From assembly GCF_910592395.1 (NCBI RefSeq), contig NC_088326.1:6451001-6515000 (forward strand): a DNA stretch of 64,000 bases, in the 5' to 3' direction. Both the position numbers and the translations under genes were made by a program. Shown piece after piece: positions 49,718-60,064 of this stretch. The notes beneath the pieces were generated by a model that saw nothing but the letters and a program-made list of their open reading frames with translations, was not told the origin of the DNA and did no database searches. The first letter of the stretch is position 1, and every line of letters starts with the position of its first letter. This DNA is from Lineus longissimus (lineage: Eukaryota > Nemertea > Pilidiophora > Heteronemertea > Lineidae).

Positions 49718-50023
49718 ATGGTGTATTGTGTGGCTCCGAATTGTGTCAAGGATAGCACAAAGAACAATCGAATGACGGATGGGACCCATTTTCATGAATT
49801 TCCAAAGCCAGTTGAACAAGAGAGGAGGAAGCTGTGGATTCGGAAGTGCAAACGTTTGGAGTGTTGGAAGCCTGGGCCTTCGGCCAATCTTTGCAGTGAT
49901 CACTTTATCGATACGGATTATCACATGAAGCTGGATATCTGCATCCAACTGAATATTAAATGCCACTTGTTAAAAACAGCTGTTCCAACCATGTCAATTG
50001 CATTTAATGCCCGAGGCTGCTGA
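49718..50023 (+). CDS. THAP-domain protein fragment, 101 aa
   Basis: Residues 1-90 form a THAP-type C2CH zinc finger: an initial C-x4-C (YCVAPNC), FHEFPKP, W (LWIRKC), then LCSDHF (C-x2-H), and an AVPT motif at the end of the domain. THAP fingers bind DNA and occur in P-element-type transposases and host regulators. The frame stops soon after the domain, so it is either a first exon or a truncated copy. It starts at ATG in the context CACTATGGT. Confidence 0.8.
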   Translation: MVYCVAPNCVKDSTKNNRMTDGTHFHEFPKPVEQERRKLWIRKCKRLECWKPGPSANLCSDHFIDTDYHMKLDICIQLNIKCHLLKTAVPTMSIAFNARGC

Positions 50024-50198
50024 GGTCGGTTGTTATACATAATGTGTAGGCCCTATTGGGGCCTGTGATACCGCATAGTGTCTTCTTGTGTTCCAGCCAT
50101 AGCAAGGTGACAGCGACACAGGTCAGTGTCAGTGACAGCCACTGTCAATGACAGATTATTGTCATCTGACATCTAGGCCTATCTAACGTTGCATGGCA

Positions 50199-50570
50199 TT
50201 ATATCGTCACGTCAAGATGATTGTGCATAATACCGTCACTTTTCAATAGTAGTTCAGCGTCATGACATAACTGGCGATACAACACTGACGAGGCGAAACA
50301 ATATTGTGCAACATTAGTCTGTTCAAAAATCATACATGTTATGCATCTGCAACCGTCTATCAATGTCTTCTTTGCTATATCGGCAGGTCTGCCATGCAAA
50401 TTGATTAACCACAAATTCTAATCACTTTCGTCCGAATGATCACTCTCATTATGATCTAGTGATATTAATGGCTCGAACATGTACGGCTCAACGTTTAAAT
50501 ATCCTTCTGTATCGACCAAAACATCCTCAAATTCACTGCTCTCACTCTCTGAACTGTATGCGGAAGCCAT
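50199..50570 (-). pseudogene. acidic-start, Cys-containing protein with in-frame TAG
   Basis: ATG 50,570 opens MASAYSSESESSEFEDV...EPYMFEPL. After 50 residues there is TAG at 50,418. The same frame then continues for 72 codons with GRPADIAKK, DGCRCITC and a Cys/His region (RQLCHDAELLLKSD). The overall order (acidic start, EPYxFEP, then Cys-rich) resembles P2X7-C-terminal-like zinc-domain proteins common in marine invertebrates. Similarity is weak and the call is tentative. Confidence 0.4.
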
Positions 50571-50753
50571 CTTGCTTTGTTCTGACTGACCTGATCTACG
50601 TCATCAAAAAATCCCTAGCGGCCACATGTGGAACTAATCTAAAGTTGTGTGTGGTGGGAAATTCAAATAGTTTAAAATTGAAAATTGAAATAACTAAATA
50701 ATGACTTTATTATTAGAATTTTTTTAATGTCTGGGATCTTGTTTTTTTAACCC

Positions 50754-51164
50754 TCAACATATTTCATGAGTATCAAGCATGTTTTCAAACCTTGATATAT
50801 GGCCTTTAAGGCCATTTTCAGTTAAATTAGCTTTAGGGCCACTATCAGTTAAATTTTGTTGACAATTAGTGTTAACTAGACCTTGACTAGTGTTAACTAG
50901 ACCTTGACTAGAACTTACTAAATTTGAACTACTTAACGCCTTGTTAGAAGCTTGTTGCTTTGTAGTGTAATTCCGTTGGTAATTAGCAGTGTTATGTTGA
51001 AAGTTAGCTGCATTCTGTTGGTAATTAGTTGCAATGGGATTAGCTAGATTTGAACTAGAATTAACTGAATTTAAACTAGAATTAACTGGAGTCGCTCCAT
51101 TAACTGGGATTACTCCGATTTGTTTCATTTGTTGTTCAATTATCGTTGATGTCTGATTATTCAT
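50754..51164 (-). CDS. Asn/Gln/Ser-rich low-complexity Polinton protein, 136 aa
   Basis: The frame starts at ATG 51,164. It is built of NSSLNSVNSSSNL-, YQQNAANFQHN- and SSQGLVNTSQGLVNT-type repeats with few charged residues until a short structured tail (LKGHISRFENMLDTHEI). I recognise no domain. Prion-like composition could mediate assembly, but this is speculation. The frame is intact. Confidence 0.5.
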   Translation of the reverse strand: MNNQTSTIIEQQMKQIGVIPVNGATPVNSSLNSVNSSSNLANPIATNYQQNAANFQHNTANYQRNYTTKQQASNKALSSSNLVSSSQGLVNTSQGLVNTNCQQNLTDSGPKANLTENGLKGHISRFENMLDTHEIC

Positions 51165-51220
51165 TTATTTGAACGGAAAATCCCTTCCAGACAAAGTCCT
51201 ACTTACCAGAAAGAGGATAT

Positions 51221-52261
51221 CTAGATCCTGGACAGAATTGCAAGTTCTAGACTACATGGTAAAGGGTAACATTTACTGGTATCTTGCACCTCTAATGCCT
51301 TCAATAAAATTTCACTTTGTTTATCGATTGCTTGTTCATTTTCATATTCAAGCCTGTAATTTTTGAAAAAAATACTTCCTAAGAAACCAGACCATAGAGA
51401 GTTCAAATCATCCAGTCGGGCCTTATCAGTTGGATTCGGTTTCAATACTACATAATCAATTTTCAATGCTTTAAATGCTTGGTGTAAAAACAGCTTGTAA
51501 TTTATGTTAATTTTAACTCCCCTGTAATGAAGATATTTGAGGAATGCCAAGAAAACCATTCTTAGATCTGTGAAATTTTCTTTGGTCAACTGAGGTTTAC
51601 CAATTGCTATGTTAATGAATTCAATTTCTAAATAAGTGTCACACTCTAGACCAGGTAAGGCATCATTGGGTTTGAGTTTAACAATACCAAATCGCAAGGC
51701 ATTCAGGACTGTTTTTTCATGGCTGGCCGCACAGAGCCATTTTCTTGGACTTGAGAAGTAAACCTTAATCCTATTTTCAACAAAATGTTTCAAATCATTT
51801 ACCAATAAATCTGACAGACGTGTCTGGTCAAGGTTTATGATGATGTGGTCAAAGTAACGTGTTTTGTTCTCAATAGTGATTTCTGGATTCTTAAAGTCAT
51901 CACTGTATGTGGTCGAATTGCAATTCCTGCAGTATGTGTAGAGTTGCTTGGCCGGTCTGTCAAAATTCAGTTTTTTCTGGCATTCAAAAAGTGTCCATCG
52001 TTTGCAGTTATGGCACAATTGAGCATCACTTCCTGTGAATGTATCATACTGTTTCATAGGTGTTACCTGAGTAATAGGTGTTACTGTAAGATCGAGCTCT
52101 GCTCTGTGCACTTTGTCTGGATCTTCTTCAGAGACTGTCATTAATGGTTCAACCCTTGGTCTAATGTAACCATTTTGTTTCATAAGTTTCATTGGATTGA
52201 AATACTGCATTTTACTAAAATACTTCTCTAAAGAAACATAACTGTACATTCTTTCACTCAT
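51221..52261 (-). CDS. zinc-finger Polinton protein of unknown function, 346 aa, intact
   Basis: The frame starts at ATG 52,261 (CACTCATGATTTAG on plus). Residues ~82-120 hold paired CxxC (LCHNCKRW...TYCRNCNS), suggesting a zinc ribbon. The remainder is mixed alpha/beta with conserved-looking hydrophobic blocks (YLEIEFINIAIGKP; MVFLAFLKYLHYRGVKI). No catalytic motif of adenain-like proteases (H...E/D...Q...C order) could be found. It is one of the longest undamaged ORFs in the element. Function unknown. Confidence 0.6.
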   Translation of the reverse strand: MSERMYSYVSLEKYFSKMQYFNPMKLMKQNGYIRPRVEPLMTVSEEDPDKVHRAELDLTVTPITQVTPMKQYDTFTGSDAQLCHNCKRWTLFECQKKLNFDRPAKQLYTYCRNCNSTTYSDDFKNPEITIENKTRYFDHIIINLDQTRLSDLLVNDLKHFVENRIKVYFSSPRKWLCAASHEKTVLNALRFGIVKLKPNDALPGLECDTYLEIEFINIAIGKPQLTKENFTDLRMVFLAFLKYLHYRGVKININYKLFLHQAFKALKIDYVVLKPNPTDKARLDDLNSLWSGFLGSIFFKNYRLEYENEQAIDKQSEILLKALEVQDTSKCYPLPCSLELAILSRI

Positions 52262-52282
52262 GATTTAGAATAAAAAAAATCA

Positions 52283-52426
52283 TTAAGTAGTAAACTTGCT
52301 TTTATTCTTGTGACATTTCGAGCACTTGACCAGTAGATATCTGTGTCCATTTGAAGTAATGTGATGAGTTAACTTACCCGAATTACCTGTAATTTCCTTA
52401 CATCTAAGGCAGTAAATCTTTTTCAT
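52283..52426 (-). CDS. 47-aa zinc-ribbon protein (DUF5679-like)
   Basis: The frame starts at ATG 52,426 and ends at TAA 52,283. It has YCLRCKE (CxxC) near the N-terminus and LVKCSKCHKNKSKF (CxxC) near the C-terminus, with a Thr/Lys-rich middle. The size and pattern fit small zinc-ribbon proteins seen in Polintons and adenovirus-like or virophage genomes. It lies only 20 bp from the right TIR and is probably the first gene of the minus-strand cluster. Confidence 0.75.
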   Translation of the reverse strand: MKKIYCLRCKEITGNSGKLTHHITSNGHRYLLVKCSKCHKNKSKFTT

Positions 52427-52445
52427 ATTTAATTAGCAGAGACAA

Positions 52446-52693
52446 TAAGTAAGTAATAGGGAACCTTGTCGTTTTATCCATGTTACGTATTTTGGTAAGT
52501 TTGGTAGGTTTTGGGAAAAACCCAAAGACCCCTCTGTGTTTACAGAAATTATCCATGTTGGGTTTTTGGTAGTGTTTGTGGTGTAAAACATAGTTTTCTT
52601 GCCAAATTTACATGAATAATGATGACAACGAAGTTTTTTGCCCAAGGTTTCAGGATTAGTCGTAGATAGTCGTACATGAGGTTCCCTATTACT
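52446..52693 (-). repeat. Polinton right terminal inverted repeat
   Basis: 248 bp, the reverse complement of 30,254-30,501 with scattered differences. The inner 15-bp inverted copy of the terminus lies at 52,452-52,466. The ATTCTC target duplication follows at 52,694-52,699. Confidence 0.95.
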
Positions 52694-52781
52694 ATTCTCC
52701 TCTGGGTGGGGGCACTCTTGATAGGTCTATTGCATACCATGTCATCCAGTTCTACCAGGCCTGCCCCTCAGAGGAGACTAT
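52694..52781 (+). repeat. satellite unit, continued after the Polinton
   Basis: The sequence resumes the host satellite (ATTCTCCTCTGGGTGGGGGC ... CTCAGAGGAGACTAT) exactly where 30,253 left off, apart from the duplicated hexamer. Confidence 0.9.
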
Positions 52782-53402
52782 TGTTATATTTATAGAGTGT
52801 CTGAAGGTCGCCATGCTATATTCCATCGAGCGAGTGTCTCCTACGAAAGATTGTTAGAACATCCACGTGATGATCAGCAGTTGAACCAGAACACAGATAT
52901 GTCTTTTATACGTTTATTTCTCCATTACGTGTTACATCGTCTGGGGTATGCCAGCTGGCATACAGAGGATAAATGTTTCAGTACTTGATTTACGACATGG
53001 CTAAAGGTTCAAGAAAACGAACCCCTGACTTGGGGAACTCTGAAGGATAGCACAGAAAATCAACGAGTTGTTACCATCCGCTTGTGTCCCAGGCAAGTGA
53101 TTTTTAGAAGCCCCGCACCTCAAAAGTGGGGCGTCACCACGTGACCAAGCTACTCTGTGATTGGTGGATTATGAAAGAAAGTAGTCCCTGGCCAATCACA
53201 AGGCAAACTATTAATTGATTAAATTATGATTGAATGGATGGTGCACTTGCGTTATCATAGAAACGACCTCAATGGCCTCAATGAAAAAAGGTTCAAGAAT
53301 AACAAGAAAAAGGCGGGAGATCACTAAGTGCAAAGTTGGTAAATACACATTAGAGAGGTTACGCAAATTTGTAAGATGTAGACCAGATAACTATTATACA
53401 AC
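52782..53402. mobile_element. solo-LTR-like insertion, 621 bp (TSD CTAT)
   Basis: It begins TGTTATATTTATAG and ends TATTATACAACA, with CTAT on both sides (52,778-52,781; 53,403-53,406). Removing it rejoins GAGACTAT to CCCTGTAACTG as in other satellite units. TG...CA termini with a 4-bp duplication suit an LTR-retrotransposon solo LTR. It has no coding capacity. Confidence 0.75.
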
Positions 53403-53515
53403 ACTATCCCTGTAACTGTAATATCGACCAGGGACATCTTCTAGAAGTATTCTCCGTTTGGTTGGGGCACCCTTGATATGTCTATTGCATGCCATCTCAA
53501 ACCAGGATGGATTTT
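53403..53515 (+). repeat. last satellite unit of the host repeat
   Basis: It contains TGTAATATCGACCAGGGACA and GCATGCCATCTCAAACCAGG, then homology ends. Confidence 0.85.
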
Positions 53516-54100
53516 TGTACTGCGAAGTCAATCAGGCACATTAGGAAGGATTTCCTTAACCTTATAGTAGACCAGCTTTAGTAGCCGCCAGGCCATGTCC
53601 ATGCGAGACGTCTCGAGGATTCTCCTTGTCCTTGTAAGGCCATCCCGATCTACCAGGGACAAGCTTATGCCCGGGAGATATGCGTGTTTCGTCTCTCTCT
53701 GAAACATACACCCCATCCTGTTTCTGTGGGGACTATTGAGACGCTGCTTTAGTCGAGCAGTCTAGACAGCCTAATGCGTACGCTTTATACCTGAAAACAA
53801 GGGGCCTTTGATAATGGCCCCCTTTCCTCAAAATGAATGCTATTTCAGTATTAAGTGCAGGCGACCCGCAACCGGCTTTAACCCGCAGACAGAGTATATT
53901 ATTATACATCTAGGCCTAAGCCTAGGCCTTTTTAGCCAGCAATTGATCGAGGATGAGAAGATGGATAATGTCTTCTGTGTCCGCGGGTTATAGCCGGTGC
54001 TAGGTATGTCACTGCACATAGGCATATTACAGGTAAAACCAGGTATTATACCGGTAGGCTTACTAGTTTAGGCTGCCGTGTACGCGGGTTTTAGCCGTTT
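53516..54100. other. no gene recognised
   Basis: Two related words (GCGGGTTWTAGCCG; CGACCCGCAA / GCGGGTCGCC) lie in inverted orientation near 53,860-54,105, suggesting a degraded inverted-repeat element. No ORF of interest. Confidence 0.35.
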
Positions 54101-54104
54101 GCGG

Positions 54105-54245
54105 GTCGCCTGTAAAAATACCTGTTTTTATACCTATAAAATAGGTACGGGTAAACTAGGTACGGGTAAAATAGGTACAAGGTAAAATAGGTACGGGTAA
54201 AATAGGTACATAAAAAGAGAAACTAGGTAAAATAGGTACAATCAC
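54105..54245. repeat. short tandem repeat (GGTAAAATAGGTACG)
   Basis: About six to seven units of 15-18 bp based on AATAGGTACGGGTAAA, with some variation. Confidence 0.85.
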
Positions 54246-54249
54246 AAAA

Positions 54250-54840
54250 TTTTATCTGAGTTTCCTGATCCAAAAATGTCATGCTCATACATAATGTGGT
54301 ATGAAAGATTGGTGTCCTAGTGTACCAAAATGAAACCGATAGTCGCAAAGGACATGTAAACCTTTGATAAAAGGCAGGGCAAGGTGTCGTGTTGTATATA
54401 CTAAGATGAGACCACAGACTAACAAAGGACATATAATATCATAGACAGAACCAAGGTGTCCTGTTGCACCACGATGACACAGTAGTCGCAAAGCTTGGGC
54501 ATGTCACAACCTTTAATATCATAGCCAGAACCAATGTGTCCTGTGGGAGGGGGGGGGGGGGTAGGCCTACCAAGATGAGACAGATAGTCGCAAAGGGCAG
54601 CCACAACCTATAATATCCATAGACAGGACCAATGTGTCATGCTGTACCAAGATGAGACAGATAGTCGCAAAGGGCAGCCACAACCTATAATATCATAGAC
54701 AGAACCAATGTGTCCTGTGGGGGGGGGGGGGGCTAGGCCTATCAAGATGAGACAGATCGCAAAGAACAACATACTGCTGCTGTGCTGCTGACAGTGTCCT
54801 ACATAGACAAGACCAAGGTGTCCTTACTAAGATGCAGATA
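54250..54840. repeat. ~85-105-bp imperfect tandem repeats with G-runs
   Basis: The words AAGATGAGACAGATAGTCGC, ATATCATAGACAGAACCAA and GTGTCCTG recur five to six times. Two units carry runs of 12-15 G (54,547-54,560; 54,719-54,732). Related words reappear at 55,400-55,660. Confidence 0.8.
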
Positions 54841-54844
54841 GTCG

Positions 54845-55240
54845 TAAAAAGGGCAGTCACAACCAACCTACTAGAGCGAATTCAACGAAGAGAAAAGCGA
54901 TTTTTTTTGTCACCAATGAATACAGAGACCGAAGACCAGGATCTGTCACCCGCAAACTCCAAACCCTTCAGTGGGATACACTCAAAGAGAGGAGAAGGAA
55001 GGCATCATTACAGTGCTTTACAATATCCGGCACAGCCTCGTGGACTTCGTCGCCCCAGACTCCATCACCATGGGCGACCCGAGGACCCGAGGCCTGGACA
55101 GATACCACCCAGCAAGAGGCATCATCCTTCTTCCACAGAACGATCAGAAGCTGGAACACCCTCCCAGAAGCGACAACATCTGCCAAGACCCCTAGCCTCA
55201 AGCTCCGCGTAGGCCACAACTATTTTAACCACCATATTTT
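54845..55240 (+). pseudogene. LINE reverse-transcriptase C-terminal fragment
   Basis: Across shifting frames the sequence reads LERIQRREKRF, TLQWDTLKERRRKASLLQ, LYNIRHSLVDF and SFFHRTIRSWNTLPEATT. That is the order of the C-terminal end of LINE ORF2 proteins. At least two frameshifts occur. Only ~130 residues remain. Confidence 0.7.
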
Positions 55241-56269
55241 ATCGTTTTAATCGCACCGACCAAGATTTTATAAACGGCTGTGCACCGTCTGCGTAATGAG
55301 CAACTACATGTACTTCATGGTTAATAACGCGCAAACTGCGCCCTACCATTTAGGCCTACCGGAAGATGATGATTATGATGATGCGGATAATGATAATAAT
55401 AATATTAGGCAGGACCAAATTTGGTGTCCTCTAGCTAGTAGCCTAGCCTATCAGGATAGTCGCTGGAGACAAGTCACAACCCATAGTTCGGAGAGATGAG
55501 ACAATTAACAGTGAGGATTGTCACAACCTTTAGGCCTATATACTTCACAAGGCAGGGGATGTAGGCCTAGTGTTTCACCCAGCTGGGGTCTTATTCCGAG
55601 AGTAGGCCTAAAGATGAGACAACAGTCGCCGAGGACATGTCACGATACAACCTATCTCTCTAAGAGTCCCCCCCCCCCCGTCCTACCCGCCTGCTGCATT
55701 GCTATATCCCATCCAACTTCGGTAGTGCTCGGCAATTTTGATACGAACATCTACGAATGAAGCCTGGACTTCCTTATGTCTAATTGGGGTTGCCTTGGTG
55801 AGGAGCGCGGGAAGGAGTAAATTGGGAATAGGGCACACACAGCGTGTGTGTACATCAACAGACTGTATGTGCACACACGTATGCACGTACAGTAGTAGGC
55901 CTACACAAGTCATGGATTAATTAATTTTGATTAATTTTGTCTTTGAATAATGGTCAATTAGTGCTAAAATTGGGATTATGGACCAAACAACTCCCTAGCT
56001 CTCATGACAATCTTACAAGCTTGTTACAATTCAATTCAATTGCAATTTATTTCATCTTGTTAATGCCCATGGGAATAGAAGACATGCAATGCTACAAAGC
56101 AGTGAAAGGTATATACAAATTAATAGGGGTACATATCATAAATATAAGCAGCAATGCGAACAAAGGCAGGGGTGGAAATACAGGTTAAGAGATATTTGAA
56201 TTTGTCGATGTCGGGTAGATTTACAAAGCTTGTATCAACTGTAGAAATATATTTAAACATTGCTTCCCG
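55241..56269. other. no gene recognised
   Basis: It contains relics of the 54-kb tandem repeat (to ~55,660), a C-run (55,669-55,679) and AT-rich sequence. Short frames only. Confidence 0.4.
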
Positions 56270-58765
56270 AGTGACGGAGTGCTGTGTGCAAACAATTTAT
56301 TGTCCAGAGGTCTTCTCTCATGTCAGGGTGCTGCCTCTCATGTTTGACTCAGATCATTACCCCATCATTGCTGACATGAACTTCCGTCCAGCCCGTAGGC
56401 CGGGTACTCAACGTACGGTTCTTGACTTTAAAAATGCGGACTTTCAAGGACTCCAGACATATTTTAGGGACGTGTTTAGCAATGTTTCGCCTTTTGCCCA
56501 CCGTCATTCAACGTCGAGTCTATGTGGTGTGACTGGTACTCCATCTTTAATGTTGGCATTGAGAAATTCATTCCGAAACGACAAGTGAAGGACACTAACA
56601 GGCCCATATGGATTGATGCTGAGGTTAAACACCTTTCAAACCAGGTGAAATCAGCTCGTAGAAAAGCCAAGTCGGATAGCAGACCGCAGTCGTGGGCTAA
56701 ATTTAAATCCTTACGCAATCGTTTACGTAATTTGACCAGGGACAAATACAGGTCTCATGTGAAAGGTCTTGGCGAGGTTGTCAAAGCAAATCCAAGGAAA
56801 TTGTGGTCCTTTTATCATGGTAAAACAAAGTCTAAAAGCGTCCCGGACACTGTCACTTTCAAAGAGCAGCACGTTTCAGACGGGACATCTAAAGCAGAGG
56901 TTTTCTGCGAACATTTTTCTTCATTATTTTCTGATCAGCGTGCTCAACCTTTGCCTGAGATATCCATTGTTAAAAATGACAGTCTTGAATGCTTGAACTT
57001 TTCTGATGATGATGTTCGCAGAGTTCTCACAAATCTAGATGCCTCCAAAGCGGTTGGCTCGGACGGTATCTCACCTAGGGTTCTGAAACATTTCGCCGAC
57101 GCTTTGTGTAGTTCTCTTGCAAGTGTTTTTAACAAGTCTATGAAGTACGGGGCACTTCCCAATTGCTGGAAGATTGCAAATGTGGTTCCAGTATTCAAGA
57201 AGCACGACAAAGAATGTGTTGAAAACTATAAGGGGATTTCTCTCCTTTCATGCGTGTCTAAGGTTATGGAATGATGCATCAGTAACCAGGTTTATCCTTT
57301 GGTGGAGAGCATGTTGTCTCCCTCTCAACATGGGTTTGTTAAGGGTCGCTCAACTGCTACACAGCTTGTCCAATTTTTAGATAAAGTTGGTAAAACACTG
57401 GACGATGGCGGCCAGATGGATGTGTTATACCTGGACTTCTCCCGCGCTTTTGACTCTGTCCCCCACGTGTTATTATGTCACAAATTGCAAACTTTTGGCT
57501 TTAATGGCCGCTTATTGGCATGGTTCAAGGACTATCTGCAGGGCCGGTCCCAAAGAGTGGTTCTTGATGGTTTTGCCTCGCCCTTGAAACCGGTTTTATC
57601 GGGGGTACCTCAGGGTTCCATTTTAGGTCCTCTGCTTTTTTCATTAAATGTCAACGATTTGCCCGAGGCAGTTAGTGATAGGACTGGCTCGGAGCTTTAC
57701 GCGGACGACGCCAAGTGTTACAGGGTAATTGAGAACTTGTTTGATTGTCTGTCTTTACAGGATGACTTGGATGCCCTTAGGGCATGGAGTAGCAAGTGGG
57801 GTCTCTCCTTTAACACTCTGAAATGTCAAATTATAAGTTTCACGAGACGCCTCCATCCAATCAAGTTTCATTACAATTTAGGCGGTTGCGTGTTGGAGAG
57901 GGCAAACCAGGTAAAAGACCTGGGGGTATTATTGCAAAATGACTTGTCGTGGAATAAACATGTTGACTTTGTTTCGCACAGTGCAAACAAACACTGGCAC
58001 GTTATTAGAAGGATAACTGGTAATTGTAAGCACAAGGATGCGTTAAAGACATTGTATTCAAGTGTTGTCAGGAGTCGAGTCGAGTACTGTTCAGTGGCTT
58101 GGAGTGGTCTCTCCAAACGGAATCTTTCTGTTTTGGAGAATGTTCAGCGCCGGGCCACAAGACACATCTCGGATCGTGATCTATCTTATGCTGAACGAAT
58201 GTCAGGGCTTGGACTTTTACCTCTGGCCTTTCGCCATGAAATTTTAGATCTACTCTTTATACACAATTGTTTTACACAGAAGTTTTCAGTGCCTGTCGAT
58301 GAGTACGTCAATTTTACAACTCGTAGGGGCGACCCCATGGTTTTAAAACAAACACGGTGCAGGACCGAGTCGTTTTTTACTTCTTTTTTTAATCGGATAG
58401 TAGGCACCTGGAATGCGCTACCAATCGCAGCTCGGTGCCAAAGTCGCCACGCATGTTTTAAAACTAATGTTATTGATTTTTATTGTAAGAAGCTTGGTGG
58501 TTTTACCGTCGACAATACATGCTCTTGGGTCACTGCCTGCAGATGTCCCCTCTGTAGGCAGTGCTAGTACACTACATTTTATGCCATATTTATTTTTCTT
58601 CTGTAGTTTATTTATACTTTGTGGAGCTGGCTCACATAGGACATTTCCTGTGCCAACACCACTCTGTACATGTTTCTGTCGTCACTATTATTGTATACGT
58701 GGATGTACATGTACAGTAAAATTTCAATAAATAAATAAAATAAATAAAAATAAAAAAAAAACAAT
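56270..58765 (+). mobile_element. 5'-truncated LINE with (AAATA)n tail
   Basis: The element starts inside the EEP endonuclease domain (near 56,300) and ends in an AATAAATAAATAAA-type tail at 58,727-58,765. Jockey/CR1-type domain order. No target duplication was resolved. Confidence 0.85.
56285..58567 (+). pseudogene. LINE ORF2: endonuclease end, reverse transcriptase, C-terminus
   Basis: The endonuclease C-terminal motif FDSDHYPII (near 56,350) is followed by a frameshift near 56,510. The RT then begins (PRKLWSFYHGK, then SKAVGSDGISPRVLK), continues to SLLSCVSKVME, and meets an in-frame TGA at 57,272 (consistent with CGA to TGA). The rest is intact: YLDFSRAFDSVPH, SGVPQGSILGPLLFS, LYADDAKCYR, and a C-terminal CRCPLCRQC zinc-like end. 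The enzyme nicks the target and reverse-transcribes element RNA. Only two or three lesions separate this copy from an open frame, so it is fairly young. Confidence 0.9.
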
Positions 58766-58964
58766 TAAAAAATTATATTCATCTTCCTATGAATCTTCCT
58801 ATGAATCTCGCTTGATTTGGCGTAATCAGCCCTAAATAACCAAAGCTAATAAACAATTGCATAATTTATTTTAGTGTAGAGTTTATGCCATCTAGATCAA
58901 TTTTCTGTATATTTTATTCACGCGAGAAAAGACGGATCGCAAGTGCACATGCACCAGTGGAATC
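58766..58964. other. no gene recognised
   Basis: AT-rich flank of the LINE tail; includes the short duplication ATCTTCCTATGA. Confidence 0.4.
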
Positions 58965-59107
58965 TAGGTAAAAAAGCAACGGAAAAAAAGACAACGGAGA
59001 AAACGCCCGGTCAAAAAGACAACGGTAAAAAAGACAACGGGTAAAAAAGACAACAGGTAAAAAAGACAACGGAAAAAAAGACAACGGGTAAAAAAAGCAA
59101 CGGAAAA
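58965..59107. repeat. minisatellite AAAAAAGACAACGG, orientation 1
   Basis: About eight units of 14-18 bp (AAAAAAGACAACGGGT / AAAAAGCAACGG). The same units occur in the opposite orientation at 60,065-60,275. Confidence 0.9.
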
Positions 59108-59717
59108 AATAATATTATAATAACTTCTAATTCGACCCTATAAATTGATTCAGAAATTTTTCATAGTCGCCGCAGGTCAGAGTTGTTGTCAAGTCTACTG
59201 TCACGGTGAAACTGTAAAGGCTTGCTTCCACTACAGCTGAAGCGAAATTTCAAATTATGAAAAAATAGCAAACTGGAGTGGCAAACCACCGAAAAAAGTG
59301 CTCAAAAGTAGTGTAAACAGGCCTTTACTGTCAGGAATAAGCAGAATTCATATTCCGACGCGTGACTGCCCCAATCAAAGACATGTTGTTGACAATTTGC
59401 TGATCCATCCCTTCATTTTGTCAGAGGAGTACAGACCAACTCAGGCGCATCTCTCCAACCAAAATGCTGTTCGACCAAGGACGGGCCTACACTCGCCAAA
59501 TAGAGCGATGATACAAAATATTGAGTTGAGAGCTGAGCGTCAACTTGGACATTATTATCTCTCAAATCATATTGGGCAATTTTAAAGCAAACTTGTACAT
59601 GTACAATGTAGAAGGAAACCGCCCACTCTATGACATAAAGTGCCGGACAGACCGGGAATTGGACACGGGACCTCGGAGGTGTGGTGACAGGTGCTGATGT
59701 TTCCACTGCACAGCCAG
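59108..59717. other. no gene recognised
   Basis: Intervening DNA between inverted minisatellites. A 95-codon frame at 59,298-59,585 shows no domain. Confidence 0.4.
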
Positions 59718-59881
59718 TGTAAAAGTAAAAAGTGTCCCCCCTAGAAAAAGTGTCCGGGCCTATTGTATTCTGACAGATTATGGCATATGGTTCTATAGAG
59801 GCAATGACCGTCAATAGCTCAGCGCATAATAGAATCCTTTGTTCCCGGACATTTTATCCTAGGACATTTTAAACTTCTACA
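59718..59881. mobile_element. MITE, copy 2
   Basis: 164 bp, direct-orientation relative of 27,331-27,492, with termini TGTAAAAGTAAAAAGTGTCC and (right end) CTTCTACA. Flanked by CCAG on the left and CCGG on the right, which suits a 4-bp CCGG duplication with one later change. Confidence 0.85.
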
Positions 59882-60064
59882 CCGGCACTCCGACAGCCCT
59901 ATCATGCCTAGAGCCCTAGAGCGATGATGTTCCTCCCTTTGACGCTTTGTTGGCTAATAAGATGGAACCCTTCCTCTGGAAATGAGGCAATACTGAATAC
60001 TAGTAAATCAGTACAACTAATTTGGCTGTATTGTGGAAGTTAATTGGGTCCTCTTTGATAGTAG

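Larger units (their letters stand above)
49439..50786. mobile_element. probable insertion carrying THAP and zinc-domain gene fragments
   Basis: This 1.35-kb stretch separates minus-strand Polinton genes and differs from them in content. It is flanked by an inverted ~26-bp repeat containing AACCTTGATATATGGCCTTTAA (49,412-49,438 minus; 50,787-50,812 plus). Two divergent fragments lie inside. No target duplication could be fixed, and the left repeat overlaps a Polinton start codon, so the inverted repeat could be coincidental. Confidence 0.45.
30254..52693. mobile_element. Polinton/Maverick element, 22.4 kb, nested and decaying
   Basis: The boundaries are defined by 248-bp terminal inverted repeats beginning AGTAATAGGGAACC and by the 6-bp target duplication ATTCTC (30,248-30,253 and 52,694-52,699). 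Six-bp duplications are the Polinton norm. Gene content (pPolB, RVE integrase, packaging ATPase, capsid proteins) confirms the class. Without the 4.7-kb insertion in the capsid gene it would be about 17.7 kb. It sits inside the satellite-bearing host repeat. Almost all large ORFs carry inactivating changes. Confidence 0.96.
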
